From NCBI GenBank assembly GCA_022592435.1, contig JABYQS010000967.1:1-10480 (forward strand): a stretch of 10,480 nt of DNA, given 5' to 3'. Below, in pieces: positions 8,621 to 10,480 of the stretch (its first letter is position 1; each line of letters starts with the position of its first letter). The notes beneath the pieces were generated by a model. It was not told the origin of the DNA. It saw only the letters and a list, made by a program, of their open reading frames with translations, and did not search any database. A program made the translations under genes and the position numbers. This DNA is from Cerioporus squamosus. Its lineage: Eukaryota > Basidiomycota > Agaricomycetes > Polyporales > Polyporaceae.

Positions 8621-9496
8621 TTTCCTGCTGCCTCGTGGTGGTACCGACGAAAATGCTTTCAAGCTTTTGGTATACCCTGTCTGTCTGGCTCACCCTCATT
8701 GTTCTCCCACCGGTTGTGGGTTCGTATTCCGGATGATATACTATACATACGTGTTCCATTTACTAGCCTCGCGATACTTGATCTTGCGCCATGTTGTTAC
8801 CCCGCTCCTCTCCTTTGGCTCTGAGTTTGTTGCAGACCTTGGTAGTAGTACGATGACCTTCCGCTCCTTTTGCTTGCCTCGTAGTTCTGTCTGTCTGCGA
8901 AGACGTTGATGCCATGTCATGTTGCATATGTTCTCGATCGGTGGAGTGCGCGACGGCTTTGACATTCAAGAACTCCGGGATTAAATTGACCATGCAACCT
9001 AGAAGGCCTGATGGACGGAAAAGATACATACCGTGCGCAATGTGTGCGTGATGATCAGAAATAGATGACCATCTGCTACGGAAGCCGTGGTCGAGAGCAA
9101 GTGCTCCCGGACGCATGGTTGCGCCCATCGGATTCACAGGACGTCGCGGGCGCGTCGCGACGTTCGATAGTTGGTTGACATTGCGCGGTGCCGCTGCATG
9201 CGCACCTAGGTTTGTCGGCCGTCGGGGAGAGAGGAAGGCGAGACTGGCCTCGGTGTCGGGATGCACCCAAGAGAGCGTACATGAGCCACGGCGGCGTGTG
9301 CCTTACGAGCCGACGACCGCCAAGTTGGCAAGCGCGATATTTGGCGGGAAGCGACTGCTCTTCGCGGCTACGGTCCACCACCTGGGCACGAAATATTGCC
9401 GATCCCCGTGTCCGTCTCTCTTCGCTCTTCCTCTCCCCGCACACCCACCGACTGCTGCGTCGCCGCTGCCCACCGCCGCCCCTGCCACCATATATG
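8621..9496. other. Intergenic: septin 3' region and upstream part of the MIT gene promoter
   Basis: No reading frame here resembles a known protein, and open stretches on both strands look like chance in GC-rich DNA. An AT-rich patch with TATA- and TACATA-like elements (about 8735-8750), some 115-130 nt after the septin stop, resembles fungal 3'-end efficiency elements. No AATAAA was found. The remainder, to the TATA-like catatatg at 9489-9496, probably holds the promoter of the downstream gene. Confidence 0.5.
9141..9163. repeat. Short perfect inverted repeat (8-bp stem, 7-nt loop)
   Basis: ACGTCGCG at 9141-9148 is mirrored by CGCGACGT at 9156-9163. The right arm also lies within a 10-bp palindrome, CGTCGCGACG, at 9153-9162. 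It sits about 685 bp upstream of the next start codon. It could be a binding site for a dimeric protein, but such GC repeats arise by chance in this kind of DNA. Confidence 0.4.
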
Positions 9497-9545
9497 CGCT
9501 GAGGCTGCCGCCGATCAATCTTTTCTGCAGCTGCTATCTCTAAAG
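9405..9545 (+). promoter_or_regulatory. Pyrimidine-rich tract with TATA-like element upstream of the MIT gene
   Basis: This block is dominated by C and T, with runs of ctct and ccgcc, and carries a single TATA-like catatatg at 9489-9496. Such CT tracts often mark transcription starts in filamentous fungi. If transcription begins near here the leader would be about 300 nt. Position and function are inferred from composition only. Confidence 0.4.
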
Positions 9546-9847
9546 TGCTTGTGGCGCGACCGCCTGGGTAACCGATATAGCCATTCCCGCGACTCCGGGA
9601 CTGAACAACTGGTCGACGAACGCGCTCCTGCGCCCCGCTCTGCCAGTCGTGTCTCGCTGTCCGTGCTCCTGCTTCGTCTTATACTCGAACAATAGCGGCC
9701 CACACGAGTTGCTAGCCTATAACGGGGCTTTTGTTTGCTCGAACAAGCGATTCTCCCGGTTTAGGACCGTGACGGCTTGCTTGCTCGGACGAGAAATACG
9801 ACGCGTCCGCCGCGCACGGCCTGCCCCGCACAACCCGCACAACCGCC
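9497..9847 (+). other. ATG-free probable 5' leader of the MIT gene
   Basis: There is no ATG on the plus strand for 351 nt, from the TATA-like element up to the proposed start codon at 9848. This is consistent with a long transcribed leader from which upstream starts have been excluded. No gene was found in it on either strand. Confidence 0.5.
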
Positions 9848-10480
9848 ATGGAACTCGACTACGACAGTAGGCCGGTGTCTGCGATGCATAGAGGGAGGGA
9901 CTGGGGAACGACGGCGCTTAGTGGGCCTACACCTCACCGGTAGCTACCTCGTCCAACTTCGCGTCGCGCCGTCGCTCAACTGCGGGACACACTCCCCCTC
10001 CTCCCCCTGGCCCGCCGCCCTCACAGCCTATCCCCAGTCTGCCCTCTGTCATGGGCCTATCACGCTACGAATCCTATGATGGGATGCCAGATGCATCAGG
10101 ATCATCCCTCCGATGTTCCCAACATGAACGCAACATATTCCCGCCCATCGCCTTCGCCCGGTCTGGCTGCAGTCACCGCTTTCTCCCAAGCTCGATACGC
10201 ATCTGTCTCGAACACGGGCTACCCGTCCCCCACTCTAAGCGGCTCCTCCTCCAGCGACAATCTCGCAGATTCACCACCTCCCTCCATCCTCCGTGCCCCC
10301 ACAGCACAGCCGCCCGCGCCCGCGCACGAACTCTCTGCGGACAGGCTTCTCATGCCACCCACCGACCAGAGGTCGTCCAACCAGTCCAGGCCATCTTCGC
10401 GACGGGCTCTGACCAAAGCCCTTGAGCTCGCGCGAGAAGCAGTACGACTCGACTCGACAAACGACGATCCACATGGGGGC
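9848..10480 (+). CDS. MIT-domain protein with Ser/Pro-rich N-terminus; 3' partial
   Basis: The reading frame runs off the window end. From about 10028 it is open to 10480 and ends in SSRRALTKALELAREAV followed by RLDSTNDDPHGG, which looks like the start of an MIT (microtubule interacting and transport) domain. MIT domains are three-helix bundles that bind ESCRT-III tails and related partners. The region before it is rich in Ser, Pro and Ala (PSPSPGL, SGSSSSDNL, SPPPS), so probably disordered. The start ATG at 9848 has a strong context (gccATGG), is the first ATG for 351 nt, and encodes MELDYDSRPVSAM. That frame stops at 9941-9943, so an intron is needed: donor gtagct at 9940 to acceptor cacag at 10026 (87 nt) keeps the frame; donors at 9867 or 9921 with acceptor 10037 also fit. 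If this is wrong, initiation at 10076 is the fallback. It is probably not Vps4, whose MIT lies at the very N-terminus. Confidence 0.72.

Noticed and set aside
8763..9266. Minus-strand open frame of 167 codons in the intergenic region
   Set aside because: The translation resembles no family I know, shows no domain or membrane pattern, and lacks the frequent short introns of neighbouring genes. A chance frame is more likely.
9115..9543. Plus-strand open frame of 142 codons upstream of the MIT gene
   Set aside because: Composition drifts from Arg-rich to Pro/Ala/Thr-rich through the CT tract with no motif; it looks like promoter DNA.
9801..9806. ACGCGT (MluI cell-cycle box) upstream of the MIT gene
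   Set aside because: The same six bases also occur at 6514-6519 in an MSH1 exon and 7544-7549 at a septin splice site, so in this GC-rich DNA it has no predictive value.
8621..9847. tRNA, small RNA or transposon remnant in the long intergenic stretch
   Set aside because: I found no T-loop-like GGTTCGA sequence, no terminal inverted repeats, no target duplication and no transposase or reverse-transcriptase motif.
1..10480. CRISPR array, phage genes, biosynthetic cluster or other unusual system
   Set aside because: There are no regularly spaced repeats and no mobile or accessory proteins. All four genes are conserved eukaryotic families with normal fungal introns.

Overview
This window looks like nuclear DNA of a filamentous fungus, most likely a mushroom-forming basidiomycete. 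The genes are GC-rich and packed with GT...AG introns. I place about 35 in 10.5 kb, nearly all 50-62 nt long. The proteins are eukaryotic core families in fungal form. There are no bacterial operons, tRNAs, rRNAs, CRISPR arrays or transposons that I can support.

Layout from left to right: (1) 1-2722, plus strand: the 3' part of a mitochondrial aconitase-family gene, closest to the Aco2 subfamily, with 14 exons in view including an 11-nt microexon. One base appears to be missing near 618-621, which breaks the reading frame. (2) 2723-2817: a 95-bp gap between two convergent genes. (3) 6692-2818, minus strand: a complete 12-exon gene for the mitochondrial MutS homologue MSH1, about 1088 residues. 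(4) 6693-6904: a compact region between two divergent start codons. (5) 6905-8620, plus strand: a complete 11-exon septin of the Cdc11/AspA group, 367 residues. (6) 8621-9847: a 1.2-kb region without a convincing gene, holding the septin 3' end and the promoter and leader of the next gene. (7) 9848 to the window end, plus strand: the start of a Ser/Pro-rich protein that enters an MIT-type helix just before the window stops.

The first two genes both serve mitochondria: Aco2-type aconitase acts in the matrix (TCA cycle and/or lysine synthesis) and MSH1 guards mtDNA. Cdc11 is a subunit of the cytoplasmic septin filament, and the MIT protein is likely linked to ESCRT or membrane traffic. Clustering of unrelated housekeeping genes is normal for a compact fungal genome. 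I see no operon-like logic beyond the shared divergent promoter of MSH1 and CDC11.

I found no new biological system here. The points most worth a second look are the frameshift in the aconitase, the Ala in its catalytic loop, the 11-nt exon, the frame-preserving 54-nt intron in MSH1 and the unusual start of the last gene.
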